A stretch of 64,000 nucleotides of DNA from the NCBI GenBank assembly GCA_905201505.1, contig CAJKOJ010000001.1, forward strand, positions 1 to 64,000, in the 5' to 3' direction. This DNA is from an uncultured Eubacteriales bacterium (lineage in GTDB: Bacteria > Bacillota > Clostridia > Lachnospirales > CAG-274). A program made the position numbers and the translations under genes. Within the stretch, counting starts at the first letter, position 1. Each line of letters starts with the position of its first letter. Shown here piece by piece: positions 8,281-17,291 of this stretch. Below the pieces are notes generated by a model, which saw nothing but the letters and a program-made list of their open reading frames with translations, searched no databases and was not told the DNA's origin.

Positions 8281-11010
8281 ATGAAGAGATGCTTGAAAAA
8301 AATTGCTGCAGGCATATTGTCAACAGCGATGATTTTTTCGTCAATTGTTTTTGTTCCAACAAATGTATTTGCTGCGGACTTTTCAAAGGTAGGCGGATGG
8401 AATGAAAGTATTTATGCTGAAATTCAAGGCATTAAGGATGCGGATGTAACAGGTGTTTCATATAGTGGAACAATGACCGGAAAACTTACAGGCGATGACT
8501 TTATATATCTTGTAAGAGATAAGAACAGCGGTGTCCGTATAGATATACCGGGATTGAAGGCAGGTACATATTCTCTGTCTGTAGAAACTAAAAACGGAAC
8601 AGTAAAAAAGGATAATATAGTTGTAAATGCTTATGACCGTTCAGGTTATGCCCACTTTAATTATACAGAGGGTGTAGGTGCATATAATGATGATGGTACA
8701 TTAAAAGCAAATGCAAAAGTTATATATGTAACAGAGGAAAATAAAAATACAGTTACAGTTACAGCTGATGATGGTACTTCAGTTTCCGGTATAGGAAATA
8801 TTCTTAATACAAGAGGCGGACATACTAATGTTGACAGCAAGGGAAATGTAACAAGTACAGTAATTAATACAAATCAGGATATTCTCAAAAAACTTGCAGA
8901 AGAAAATCATCCGATAGCAGTAAGATTTGTAGGAGAAGTTGTAGGAGGAGATTCCAATACAAGCAATAATCCTCCGGCTGTTGCTATTGATGGACTTACA
9001 GCTTACGACAGTGCAGATTATGGCGGTACTGTAGGTGATGACGGTATGATGGCCAGAATGCAGTATGCTAGAAACATAACTTTAGAGGGTGTTGGTGATG
9101 ATGCTTCTGTAAATGGCTGGGGATTTCATTTTATGTGTAGTGATGAATCTTATGCTGCAGGATTAGGACGAAATTGTGAAGTAAGAAATATATATTTTGT
9201 TAATTATCCTGAGGATGCCTTTGGTGCAGAAGGTGAGCAAAATGGAAGTACTATTACCGGACCTGTAGAAAGAGTATGGGTGCATAATAATAATTTTGGT
9301 CCGGGATTTTGTAAAAATCCTGCAGAATCAGATAAAGCTGAAGGCGATGGTTCCTGTGATTTTAAAAGAGGAAATTATTATACAATGGCATATAATAAAT
9401 ACTGGGACTGTCATAAGACTAACTTAGTTGGTTCTTCAGATTCTTCATTGCAGTATTTTATTACATTCCACCACAATTATTACAAAAATTGTATGGCGAG
9501 AGGTCCGTTAGTAAGAAACAGTAATGTTCATATGTATAATAATGTGTATGACGGACAATCTGATTATGCTCTTAATCCAAGGGCAAATGCCTACATTTTC
9601 TCTGAGTATAACTTATTTTATCAGAGCAAGAATTGTATGAGTGTAAGCAGCGGAGCAATAAAGAGCTTTAATGATGTATTGACAAGCTGTATAGAAGCTG
9701 TTGACGGTACATTTGTAACTGATAAATCTCAGAAGGTATCAAGTGGTTGTAAATATGCAAACTTTGACACAGATTCCTCATTAAGTTATATCCCTTCAGG
9801 TGATTACAAAATTCAGACTGATGTAACTCAGGCTAAAAAGGTAGTTCTTGCTGAATCAGGTGTTATGAAGGAAAATCCTGTATCACCTGAAGAAGTAAAC
9901 TCTTCAATTTTATCACCTGAAAGACAGCCTGCAGCTTCTGTTGTACTGCCTTATAAAAATAATTTGAACAGTTCTTATTTAACAAGCAAAACAGAAACTA
10001 AGGATAATATTTTATTTAATTTGTATAAGCTGGCAGGTGATAGTATATCTATAGGTGCCAATGAAATAGGTCAGGATATTGTGTTTAATGTGAATCAGCC
10101 AGTAAATATTACAATGACTGACGGAGGAGCAACTTATCCTGCAGTATTAATGAATGACAGTGGTGTTGCATATCTTACAGGTACAGGTACAGCATATAAT
10201 GTACCGGCAGGTACCTATATTATACAGCCGGGAGGAATACAGCCTGCAAAGACAGGTCAGCCTCTTAAGTATAAGGAATCAAAAATTACTTTCCTTGGAA
10301 TAGAGGCATTTGATTCAGATGCGACAACTGTGACAGAACCTACAACTCAAACAACTACAATGACAGAGGCATCTGAGACAACAACAAATATTGACGGCTC
10401 AACAGAGGCAACAACAAACAGTGATGGTTCAACAGAAACTACAACAAGTGTAGAACCAGTGCCGGTAGGAAGTAAAGTGCATAATGTAACAGATTCAGGA
10501 AAGACAAGTGATTTCTTTAGTATCACTGCTGATAATGTATCAGACAGCAAAGGTACTGTAAACTATAATGGTTTGACACTTATTGACTGTATTAAAATTA
10601 ACTCTAAAGCAAATATTTCATTTACAAATGGTGTTAAGGGTAGTCTTACACTAGTATTTAATCCGTCAAATATGGGAAATGAATTTTCATTTGACGGTGC
10701 ACCAATTACAATACCCGGTGATGGTATAGTTGTTATTGACAATATAGCACCAAGTACACATACCATAAAGAGAGTAAGTGGTGAATCATTCCTTTACTAT
10801 ATGGTATATTCCGATGATTCTGAATCAGTTTCTGTTAAGGGCGATGTAAATAGAGACGGAAAGGTAGATGCTGTTGATGCATCGATTGTATTAAAGATTG
10901 TTTCCGGCATAATAACTGATACATCTGCTTATGATACCGATGCGGCTGATTGTAACAGTGACGGGGAAGTAAATGTTCTTGATGCGATATGGATACTTAA
11001 TAAAAAGTAA
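8281..11010 (+). CDS. Secreted pectate lyase (PL1 family) with type I dockerin
   Basis: A 909-residue extracellular enzyme that cleaves polygalacturonate by beta-elimination. Order: signal peptide (1-31, cut near VFA-ADF); N-terminal accessory beta region (35-150); PL1 parallel beta-helix from about 185 to 540, with WVHNNNF, a calcium-site-like GDGSCDFKRG near 355-364 and the catalytic-type RGPLVR at 407-412; a beta region to about 680; Thr/Glu-rich linker 681-730; a second beta-sandwich-like domain; and a dockerin 854-909 with two calcium-loop repeats (GDVNRDGKVDAVDA and ADCNSDGEVNVLDA). Dockerins bind cohesins on a scaffold or the cell surface. AAAGGAGG precedes the ATG. A single transcription unit bounded by hairpins. 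Confidence 0.93.
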   Translation: MKRCLKKIAAGILSTAMIFSSIVFVPTNVFAADFSKVGGWNESIYAEIQGIKDADVTGVSYSGTMTGKLTGDDFIYLVRDKNSGVRIDIPGLKAGTYSLSVETKNGTVKKDNIVVNAYDRSGYAHFNYTEGVGAYNDDGTLKANAKVIYVTEENKNTVTVTADDGTSVSGIGNILNTRGGHTNVDSKGNVTSTVINTNQDILKKLAEENHPIAVRFVGEVVGGDSNTSNNPPAVAIDGLTAYDSADYGGTVGDDGMMARMQYARNITLEGVGDDASVNGWGFHFMCSDESYAAGLGRNCEVRNIYFVNYPEDAFGAEGEQNGSTITGPVERVWVHNNNFGPGFCKNPAESDKAEGDGSCDFKRGNYYTMAYNKYWDCHKTNLVGSSDSSLQYFITFHHNYYKNCMARGPLVRNSNVHMYNNVYDGQSDYALNPRANAYIFSEYNLFYQSKNCMSVSSGAIKSFNDVLTSCIEAVDGTFVTDKSQKVSSGCKYANFDTDSSLSYIPSGDYKIQTDVTQAKKVVLAESGVMKENPVSPEEVNSSILSPERQPAASVVLPYKNNLNSSYLTSKTETKDNILFNLYKLAGDSISIGANEIGQDIVFNVNQPVNITMTDGGATYPAVLMNDSGVAYLTGTGTAYNVPAGTYIIQPGGIQPAKTGQPLKYKESKITFLGIEAFDSDATTVTEPTTQTTTMTEASETTTNIDGSTEATTNSDGSTETTTSVEPVPVGSKVHNVTDSGKTSDFFSITADNVSDSKGTVNYNGLTLIDCIKINSKANISFTNGVKGSLTLVFNPSNMGNEFSFDGAPITIPGDGIVVIDNIAPSTHTIKRVSGESFLYYMVYSDDSESVSVKGDVNRDGKVDAVDASIVLKIVSGIITDTSAYDTDAADCNSDGEVNVLDAIWILNKK

Positions 11011-11046
11011 AATCAATTAGGCTTACAAAATATTAAGTTAAATTAA

Positions 11047-11081
11047 AAGGCTGAGGCTATGAAATACATAGCTTCAGCCTT
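11047..11081. terminator. Bidirectional terminator between convergent units
   Basis: Fifteen-base stem AAGGCTGAGGCTATG / CATAGCTTCAGCCTT with one wobble and a 5-nt loop. T-rich on both sides, it serves the pectate lyase (+) and the minus-strand zinc/RiPP-like operon. Confidence 0.85.
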
Positions 11082-11111
11082 AAATTTAATATAAATGTTA
11101 TCTTTTTTATT

Positions 11112-11561
11112 TTATAATTTATATATTTTTCTTATTCCGCCAATTAATATGTGACGCAGGGGACGTATTGCAACCCAAATTGTCACATATAATTTGTAAA
11201 ATATGTTTTTGGTTGTAAATGTTTTTCCGCTGCGTTGAATTTTAATAACTGTACCAATAATTTGGTCAGGGCGTACATTTTTTTCTATATGCCACTGATT
11301 ATCACCGCACATATTGTATGTACCATCTGGATTTACTTTATGTACTCTGTGAAGAACAAACTGCCCGTCATCCCTGATGTACAGAGGCAAATCATATTTT
11401 TTGAGTTTGCTGAATTTTTTCAGTATTACTCTGTCCCCTTCATTATGAAGAGTAGGCAGCATACTTGTGCCTCGCGGATTAAAATTAACTGTTCCGCCAT
11501 TATCAAGCATTTCTTTCATAACAGTATATATTTCTGAAAGTTTTACTGATTTAGTCTGCAA
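11112..11561 (-). CDS. S24/S26-type peptidase (SipW/SPC18-like signal peptidase fold)
   Basis: A 149-residue protease-like protein. RGTSMLPTL (Ser33) matches the signal peptidase I nucleophile box, and FVLHRVHKV puts a histidine (His71) where bacterial signal peptidases have lysine, as in the Ser-His S26B type. There is no N-terminal membrane anchor; a moderately hydrophobic stretch lies near 118-142. It is the last gene of the minus-strand operon and overlaps the PqqD-like gene by 11 bases, so the two are translationally coupled. In RiPP gene clusters, small peptidases next to PqqD-like proteins remove leader peptides; that role here is inference. The substrate is unknown. Confidence 0.78.
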   Translation of the reverse strand: MQTKSVKLSEIYTVMKEMLDNGGTVNFNPRGTSMLPTLHNEGDRVILKKFSKLKKYDLPLYIRDDGQFVLHRVHKVNPDGTYNMCGDNQWHIEKNVRPDQIIGTVIKIQRSGKTFTTKNIFYKLYVTIWVAIRPLRHILIGGIRKIYKL

Positions 11562-11817
11562 TTAAATCAGCTCCTCTTAATGCAGATATATATTCCTCAA
11601 CATCATTTTCTGCAGTTGTTTTATCTACATCATATTCAGAAAGCATTTTATCAACAATTTGGTCTTTTGTTATATCTTTTTCAAGAAGATTCCATATAAA
11701 AGCTCCTACTTCATTGAGTGTGATAACTCCGCTGAAATCCATAGCACCTTCACCGACAGGAACAACTATATTACTTCCTGCCACTTCTCTTAATAAATAA
11801 CCGTCCTTAATTTTCAT
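11551..11817 (-). CDS. PqqD-family peptide-binding protein (RRE-type)
   Basis: An 88-residue PqqD-like protein: GYLLREVAGSNIVVPVGE, then FSGVITLNEVGAFIWNLLE, a TKDQIVDKMLSEYDVD helix pair and VEEYISALRGADLI. This is the winged-helix RRE fold that binds leader peptides of ribosomally made, modified peptides (PqqD, lasso B1 proteins). The stop of the HPr-kinase-like gene is 3 bases upstream, and its own 3' end overlaps the peptidase gene. No precursor peptide, radical SAM protein or asparagine-synthetase-like cyclase is seen next to it. Start: ATG at 11817 after GGAGG. Confidence 0.87.
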   Translation of the reverse strand: MKIKDGYLLREVAGSNIVVPVGEGAMDFSGVITLNEVGAFIWNLLEKDITKDQIVDKMLSEYDVDKTTAENDVEEYISALRGADLIAD

Positions 11818-11820
11818 TAT

Positions 11821-12528
11821 TTAATCCTCCCTTTTTATTTTACTATAACTTACGCGGACTGCTTCTTCTGAAATATTGCAGCCAAGTTTATAGAGTCTTG
11901 CTTTACTGAGTACTGTATCAAGTATATCAAGAAGTTTTATCATTGTGTCTTTATCGTTTGGTCTGATAGTTTGCTGAAGGATAAGTGGAATAGCTTCTTT
12001 AGGTGTAATTTTCTTAACCCAGTTTTCTTCTGACCTTTCTAAAAACACAATAGCACCAAGGGGAACCCTCATATTGATGTTTTGATTGGTTTTTCCGCTC
12101 CAAGGCGTACCATATACGTAAATAGCATTATCCATAAGTCTTAAAGCAGGCTTGTCGTCGTTAATTATCTTAGCATTGTCTTTGAAATATTTCAGGTACA
12201 AACTTGTATGAGTTGATTTGCCTGTACCAGGATCTGCAGAAAATAAATAGGCATAATTATCAACGACTACTCCGCTTGAATGAAGCATAAAACCATTGAA
12301 ATGCAGCAGTGCTTCATAAAATGCAGCTCCTGTATAAAGGTATTCTATATCTTCGTCACTTAAATATGGTGCATCATTTTTAAAATCTTCGTAATCTGAA
12401 CAGGGAATATGTATGCTGACATTTGGCTTGTCAAATTCTGTTTCATAGTCTTTTGCTTGTTTTATTGTTTTTTCATATAAAAGTTCAATTTGCAAATTGA
12501 CATCAGCCACCCTTAATTTTTTTAACAT
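11821..12528 (-). CDS. HPr kinase-like ATP-binding protein
   Basis: A 235-residue protein of the HprK-like kinase group found beside PqqD proteins. Seen: LHSSGVVVDNYAYLFS leading into the P-loop ADPGTGKST (98-106), NDD at about 121-123 as the likely metal/catalytic acid, then YGTPWSGK and VPLGAIVFLER. It lacks the N-terminal domain of true HPr kinase. A relative in paeninodin-type lasso clusters phosphorylates the precursor peptide; others have no known substrate. It lies 43 bases after yitJ on the same strand and 3 bases before the PqqD gene. Strong GGAG-type site (AAGGAGC) before the ATG. Confidence 0.82.
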   Translation of the reverse strand: MLKKLRVADVNLQIELLYEKTIKQAKDYETEFDKPNVSIHIPCSDYEDFKNDAPYLSDEDIEYLYTGAAFYEALLHFNGFMLHSSGVVVDNYAYLFSADPGTGKSTHTSLYLKYFKDNAKIINDDKPALRLMDNAIYVYGTPWSGKTNQNINMRVPLGAIVFLERSEENWVKKITPKEAIPLILQQTIRPNDKDTMIKLLDILDTVLSKARLYKLGCNISEEAVRVSYSKIKRED

Positions 12529-12571
12529 AATGCGCTCCTTTTAAACTTGTTTTAAAGTATAATAGCAATTT

Positions 12572-14299
12572 CTATTTAATCAATGCCTGTGCTATGGATA
12601 ATCTGTTAAAGGGGATAACAAAGTAATAGCCATCGGTGAAATCAGCTACTTTATCCATTGTTTCTTTGGCAATATTTATACCTATGGCCTGAGATGTTAG
12701 CTTGTCCATATCCGGTGTAAATTTATTTATTACACTATCAGGTATGGATATACCTGAAATTTCGTTTTTAATAAATTGTGCATTTCTTATACTTACAAGT
12801 GGCATAATACCGACTAAAATCTTTGTGTCTGTCTTTGATTTAATATATCTTAGCGTTTCAATGTCTTTATCATCAAATACCGGCTGTGTAAGGAAGAAAT
12901 CAGCACCTGCTGCTCTCTTTTTATTTATACGTTCAATTTCAACATCAATATTTCTTCTTGCATAATTTATGGCACCGCCGTAGTAAATATTGTCATTGGC
13001 AAAGTTTTCTTCATTCATTTCTTTCATAAATTCCATAAGCTTTACAGAATCAAAGTTAAATACACCTTTAATGCTTTCTCTTGCTGTACTTGGAACAGGG
13101 TCTCCTGTAATAACAAGGAAGTTTCTTATGTCATTAATATATGAGCCTAAAAGCTGAGAGCTTATGGCAATTGTATTTTTGTCCCTGCAGCAAATATGGG
13201 GCATAACTTTTATACCTGTTTCACGGGCAACTTTTATGCTCATTAAAACAGAGTCTGCACGCGTCCTGCCGCTTGGAGAATCGGCAAATGTAATAATATC
13301 AACATTCTTTGTTTTAAGGAAATTTGCTGTTTCCATAAGTGCTGTGCAATCACCGTTTTTTGGCGGGTCAAGTTCAACAGCAATGAGCTTTTTGTTTTCT
13401 TTGCCAAAAAAGAATGCACCGTTTTTACTGACAGTTTCTTTTGTATTAGTTGTATTATTATGAAGGCTGCAAGGCTGAGAATTAATATTAAAATCAATAT
13501 TTTCATTAATGGATCTAATATATTTTGGTGTAGTGCCACAGCAACCGCCTATAATATTGGCATATTTACTTATATCTTTCATAATATCTGTGTAGTACTT
13601 TATATTATCAAGAAATACCATTCTATCCTGTATTACAGACGGGTAACTTGCATTGGGAAGGGCAGTTATATATTTGTCTGTATCTATATTCAGATTCTTA
13701 AATACATTTAACAAATGTGAGGGACCTACTCCGCAATTAAGACCCATTGCATCAATTTGTGAAATTGTGCTGCAATTTGATAAAAGTCTTTGAGCACTTA
13801 TCCCTGCCTCTGAATAGCCATGCTGATTAACACAAAACTGTGTTATTATAAAAATATTTGGATTTCTTTCTTTTATATGTTTTATTACAGGAAGAATACT
13901 GTCAATTTCAGCCAATGTTTCAAATAAAATAATTTCTGCTCCGCAGTCAATAAATGTGTCGGCAATTGTAAAATAATCATCATAGCTGTCAGGACCTATG
14001 TCACAGGCAATATATACTTTATTTTGAGCTGCCTTTTTTGCAATATTGTATGCAGAGCGTAAGTTTTTTTTAAGTTCGTCAATATCACAGCCCAGACTTT
14101 TTGTGTTAGCTGAAAATGTATTTGTTCTAATAAGCATAGCCCCGCTTTTGATGTATTCCAAATGGATGTTTAATACAGCATCAGGGTCCGAAGTATTTAC
14201 TTTTTCCGGCAGTGCTTCTGTTGTATATGCAGCAAAATATGTTCCGAAAGCACCATCACAGAGAAGCTTTTTTGTTTTTAAATAATCTCTTATATTCAT
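12572..14299 (-). CDS. yitJ: Bifunctional homocysteine S-methyltransferase / methylenetetrahydrofolate reductase
   Basis: A 575-residue fusion of the B. subtilis YitJ type. Residues 1-270 form the zinc-dependent homocysteine methyltransferase barrel: LLCDGAFGTYF, RTNTFSAN, zinc ligand Cys189 in NCGVGP, and Cys253/Cys254 in GGCCGTTP. Residues about 300-575 form the MTHFR barrel (IAVELDPPKNGD, ITGDPVPS, FFLTQPVFD). Together they make the methyl donor and move it to homocysteine for methionine synthesis, or regenerate 5-methyl-THF. Homologues in Bacillus sit under a SAM riboswitch; here there is no leader at all, as the lipoprotein gene ends 11 bases upstream. The link to the zinc transporter fits its zinc cofactor. 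Confidence 0.93.
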   Translation of the reverse strand: MNIRDYLKTKKLLCDGAFGTYFAAYTTEALPEKVNTSDPDAVLNIHLEYIKSGAMLIRTNTFSANTKSLGCDIDELKKNLRSAYNIAKKAAQNKVYIACDIGPDSYDDYFTIADTFIDCGAEIILFETLAEIDSILPVIKHIKERNPNIFIITQFCVNQHGYSEAGISAQRLLSNCSTISQIDAMGLNCGVGPSHLLNVFKNLNIDTDKYITALPNASYPSVIQDRMVFLDNIKYYTDIMKDISKYANIIGGCCGTTPKYIRSINENIDFNINSQPCSLHNNTTNTKETVSKNGAFFFGKENKKLIAVELDPPKNGDCTALMETANFLKTKNVDIITFADSPSGRTRADSVLMSIKVARETGIKVMPHICCRDKNTIAISSQLLGSYINDIRNFLVITGDPVPSTARESIKGVFNFDSVKLMEFMKEMNEENFANDNIYYGGAINYARRNIDVEIERINKKRAAGADFFLTQPVFDDKDIETLRYIKSKTDTKILVGIMPLVSIRNAQFIKNEISGISIPDSVINKFTPDMDKLTSQAIGINIAKETMDKVADFTDGYYFVIPFNRLSIAQALIK

Positions 14300-14310
14300 T
14301 TAAAACCTCA

Positions 14311-14991
14311 TTAGTAGTACATATAGCAGTTTGTGCCGTGTACGTGGTTGTCAATAATATTAAATCTTAATGAATATTTAACGGAACTTTGGTCTACTTC
14401 TTGTCCAGCAGGAGTTATAATTCTTTCAACGCTGCCGTCCTCTTTTTCTTCTGAAAAGTTAAGTTGAATTGTATAACTGCCGTCTTCTCTTTTCTCACCT
14501 TCAATATAATTTTCCTTTTCAGTATCTATGGCGTATGCCTTTATTACATCGTCTGCAGAGCTGCAGTTTTCATTGTTATCAATGTCAAGACCTGTGGTTG
14601 TAATACCTTTTACATTTATTACAGGTTCTCTGCTTCCTTTATAAGAAAGGTATCTTATTACATCTTTTTCTATTAATTGTCCGGGATTTTCTTTGTCGCC
14701 CTCTTTTATATGAAGAGTATCTGTTTCTAAAAACTGAGATACATATTTTGCTGTTTCATCTGTATATTCTATAGTTGAGGCATCTAGCCCAAGCATACAT
14801 AAAAATTTAACAGGCTGAAGATTTTCATCTGTCGTATACAGTGCAAAATCATTTAAACTATAGGATACAACTGCATTTGGATTTGCAATGTCTGTATTTT
14901 CTGTTTTATTATTAATAGGGTTTTTATCTGAGCAGCCTGATAATGCTGTACATACCATTGCTGCAACTAAAAAATAAGCTAATTTTTTCAT
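14311..14991 (-). CDS. Lipoprotein of unknown function
   Basis: A 226-residue precursor with a lipoprotein signal (MKKLAYFLVAAMVCTALSGC; lipobox LSGC, Cys20). The mature part is acidic, with SYSLNDFALYT, a region starting FLCMLGLDAST, and a C-terminal beta-rich part ending NIIDNHVHGTNCYMYY. I do not recognise a family. It lies 11 bases before yitJ and 16 bases after the HEPN/CBS gene in the zinc operon, so a surface role tied to metal supply is possible but unproven. Confidence 0.72.
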   Translation of the reverse strand: MKKLAYFLVAAMVCTALSGCSDKNPINNKTENTDIANPNAVVSYSLNDFALYTTDENLQPVKFLCMLGLDASTIEYTDETAKYVSQFLETDTLHIKEGDKENPGQLIEKDVIRYLSYKGSREPVINVKGITTTGLDIDNNENCSSADDVIKAYAIDTEKENYIEGEKREDGSYTIQLNFSEEKEDGSVERIITPAGQEVDQSSVKYSLRFNIIDNHVHGTNCYMYY

Positions 14992-15007
14992 TTTAATTAT
15001 CCTCCGT

Positions 15008-15730
15008 TTATCCGTTTATATATTCAGGGGCATCACGCAGCAAACTGTACGGTGTCATCATACCTGTAATATAGCTGTCGCTTCTGCCGTTTTTAGTAAA
15101 GAAAACAACTGCAAGTTTTTTCATAGACTTGCTGTCAATGCTGAAAAGGTCTGATACCTCATAAAGTGTGGCATCATCTTTTACAAAAGCAAAATATTCG
15201 TTTATGTGGTAGCTCAGACCTAAATAACTTATAAATTCTGAAAATTCTGTGCTTTCATCTATGTGGACTGTTCCTTTGTCACAAATATATGAGTAAATTA
15301 CATTATCGCTGAATACACCTAATAATTTGTCATCGTGGAAAATAGGAACATGTGTAAAGCCTCTGTTGTTCATATAATTGGTTACTTTTATTACTTTGTG
15401 GTCAAGGGAGGCTGTAAACATATTTTCACGTCTTATAGCATAATCCATTGCTTTAATAGGGCTTTTAACTCTGCACACACATTTTTCAAGTATTTTAATC
15501 ATATCATCTGATGGTATGACAGGGTATACATCTCTTACCCGTGGTGTATGCACTAAAAAGTTTCTTACAACACGGCAGTATTCAACATCTTCTTTAAATT
15601 CACGCAGTGATGGAATTGTTGTAAGGCGTGTTATAATAGGTGCACCTTCAGGTGTATCGGGAAAGTAATTGGCACGGCCTATTTTTTCCAGTTGTCTGTA
15701 AAGTTCAAGAAATTTATCTGTATTATTCAT
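15008..15730 (-). CDS. HEPN-like N-terminal domain fused to CBS domain pair
   Basis: About 240 residues. The N-terminal helical part (LELYRQLEKIGR... LREFKEDVEYCRVVRNFLVH) carries RNFLVH, matching the R-N-x3-H motif of HEPN RNase/nucleotidyl-binding domains. It is followed by two CBS motifs (VKSPIKAMDYAIRRENMFTASLD...VTNYMNNRGFTHVPIFHDDKLLGVFSD, and a degenerate second one, FVKDDATLYEVSDLF). CBS pairs usually sense adenine nucleotides. The family is otherwise unnamed to me. The frame could start at a TTG two codons earlier, but the ATG at 15730, about 10 bases after AGAGGTG, is better. The stop of the zinc permease overlaps this ribosome binding site. Confidence 0.72.
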   Translation of the reverse strand: MNNTDKFLELYRQLEKIGRANYFPDTPEGAPIITRLTTIPSLREFKEDVEYCRVVRNFLVHTPRVRDVYPVIPSDDMIKILEKCVCRVKSPIKAMDYAIRRENMFTASLDHKVIKVTNYMNNRGFTHVPIFHDDKLLGVFSDNVIYSYICDKGTVHIDESTEFSEFISYLGLSYHINEYFAFVKDDATLYEVSDLFSIDSKSMKKLAVVFFTKNGRSDSYITGMMTPYSLLRDAPEYING

Positions 15731-15739
15731 TGGCAAACA

Positions 15740-16537
15740 TCACCTCTGCTTTCTTGTTATAATAACAATTACCAGTAATACAGCTATGCCTATAAGAACA
15801 ATTGTTCCGCCCGGTTTAAGGTCATAAAATGCAGTAATTATTAATCCTGCTATTGTAAAAATAAGTGCAAAGAATACTGATAATATCAAATTCTGCTTGT
15901 AGCTCTTTGAAATAAGCATAGAGCAGGCTACAGGTATAATCATTAATGATGATATAACCAGTGAGCCAACAGTTCTTGCTGCTATTGATACTACAATGGC
16001 TGTAAGCATTGTAAATACAAGATTAACAGTTTTAACTTTTACACCTGAAAGTTCTGCACTTTCTTCGTCAAATGAAATATAAAAAAGTTCTCTGTAAAGT
16101 ATAAGCAATGTTGCAATGACTATAATACTGAGCAGTATAACTGTAATAAGTTCAAAAGTTGATATTGCAACAATTGAACCAAATAAAAAGCTGTTGAAAT
16201 TTGCTAAATTTTTGACAAAACCTGAAAATACAGCAGCAACACCAACTCCGAAACTCAGTACAATTGCCGTAGCTATTTCTGAATAGTTGGGAAAACACCG
16301 TCTGATATATTCTATTGTAATTGCTGATAATAGTGAGAAAATAATTGCAACAATTACAGGACTTAAACTAAAGCACAGTCCTATAGCAACACCGGCAAGG
16401 CATGCGTGGGAAAGTGCATCACCTATAGTTGAAAGTCTTTTAAGGACAATAATGTTACCAATGAGCGGTGTTATAATTGATATAAATACAGCTACTATTA
16501 TAGCTCTCTGCATAAATGCAAGTGTAAATATTTCCAT
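15740..16537 (-). CDS. znuB: Zinc ABC transporter permease
   Basis: A 265-residue membrane protein of the ABC-3 family with about eight hydrophobic segments, including AIIVAVFISIITPLIGNIIVL near the start. The family signature SHACLAGVAIGL, which contacts the ATPase, follows early. It moves Zn2+ (or Mn2+) handed over by the binding protein. It lies 10 bases after the ATPase gene. Start: ATG at 16537 after AAGGAGAATG. Confidence 0.93.
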   Translation of the reverse strand: MEIFTLAFMQRAIIVAVFISIITPLIGNIIVLKRLSTIGDALSHACLAGVAIGLCFSLSPVIVAIIFSLLSAITIEYIRRCFPNYSEIATAIVLSFGVGVAAVFSGFVKNLANFNSFLFGSIVAISTFELITVILLSIIVIATLLILYRELFYISFDEESAELSGVKVKTVNLVFTMLTAIVVSIAARTVGSLVISSLMIIPVACSMLISKSYKQNLILSVFFALIFTIAGLIITAFYDLKPGGTIVLIGIAVLLVIVIITRKQR

Positions 16538-16547
16538 AGCATTCTCC

Positions 16548-17267
16548 TTAGTGTTTGTGGTGAACGTGGTTTAAAATTGTGTGAGAATTAAATTCTTCAG
16601 CAGACATCATATTGCCCATACCATCTTCTGATAAAACAAGTATTTTGTTTGAGTGATAAAGTATTGAGGAAATATCATGGGTTACCATTACAATTGTAAT
16701 TCCGCTTTTATTAAGTTCACCCAAAAGGCAGCAAATAGAATCAACTGCCTTTATATCAATACCAACTGTTGGTTCATCCAAAAATATAATCTCAGGTGAA
16801 GAGACAAGGGCCTTTGCTATAAATACTCTTTGCTGCTGCCCTCCTGAAAGATGACCAATTTTTTTATCCTTATAATCATACATGCCCACCCGTCTTAGGG
16901 CTGAGGAAACTTTCTCCTTGTCAGACTTATTATATCTTTTCAAAAAGCCCTTTTGAGAGTACAGTCCAAGAGTAACAATTTCTTCAACGGTAGCAGGAAA
17001 ATCATGGTTAAAGGAGGTTGCCTTTTGTGATACATAAGCGATTTTAGAATAATCCCTGAATTTGTCTGAGGGTTTATTTAAAAGACGTATTTCTCCCTCT
17101 GTTGCCTGAAGAATATTTAGTATTAATTTTAATAATGTTGATTTGCCTGTACCGTTAGTGCCGACGACACATAAAAAGTCGCCGCTTTCTACATCAAAAG
17201 AAAGCCGGTGAAGTATGCTTTTGTCGGGGTAACTGAAAGATACATCTTTAACTTCCAATACCTTCAT
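16548..17267 (-). CDS. znuC: Zinc ABC transporter ATP-binding protein
   Basis: A 239-residue ABC ATPase with Walker A GTNGTGKST, Q-loop YVSQKAT, signature LSGGQQQR, Walker B IIFLDEPTVGID and switch His in VMVTHD. The C-terminus ends in a short His-rich tail (NHVHHKH), which fits metal binding. It powers the ZnuB permease and is separated from znuA by 24 bases. Start: ATG at 17267 after AAGGAGAAAA. Confidence 0.93.
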   Translation of the reverse strand: MKVLEVKDVSFSYPDKSILHRLSFDVESGDFLCVVGTNGTGKSTLLKLILNILQATEGEIRLLNKPSDKFRDYSKIAYVSQKATSFNHDFPATVEEIVTLGLYSQKGFLKRYNKSDKEKVSSALRRVGMYDYKDKKIGHLSGGQQQRVFIAKALVSSPEIIFLDEPTVGIDIKAVDSICCLLGELNKSGITIVMVTHDISSILYHSNKILVLSEDGMGNMMSAEEFNSHTILNHVHHKH

Positions 17268-17291
17268 TTTTTTCTCCTTAGTTTTTTAATT

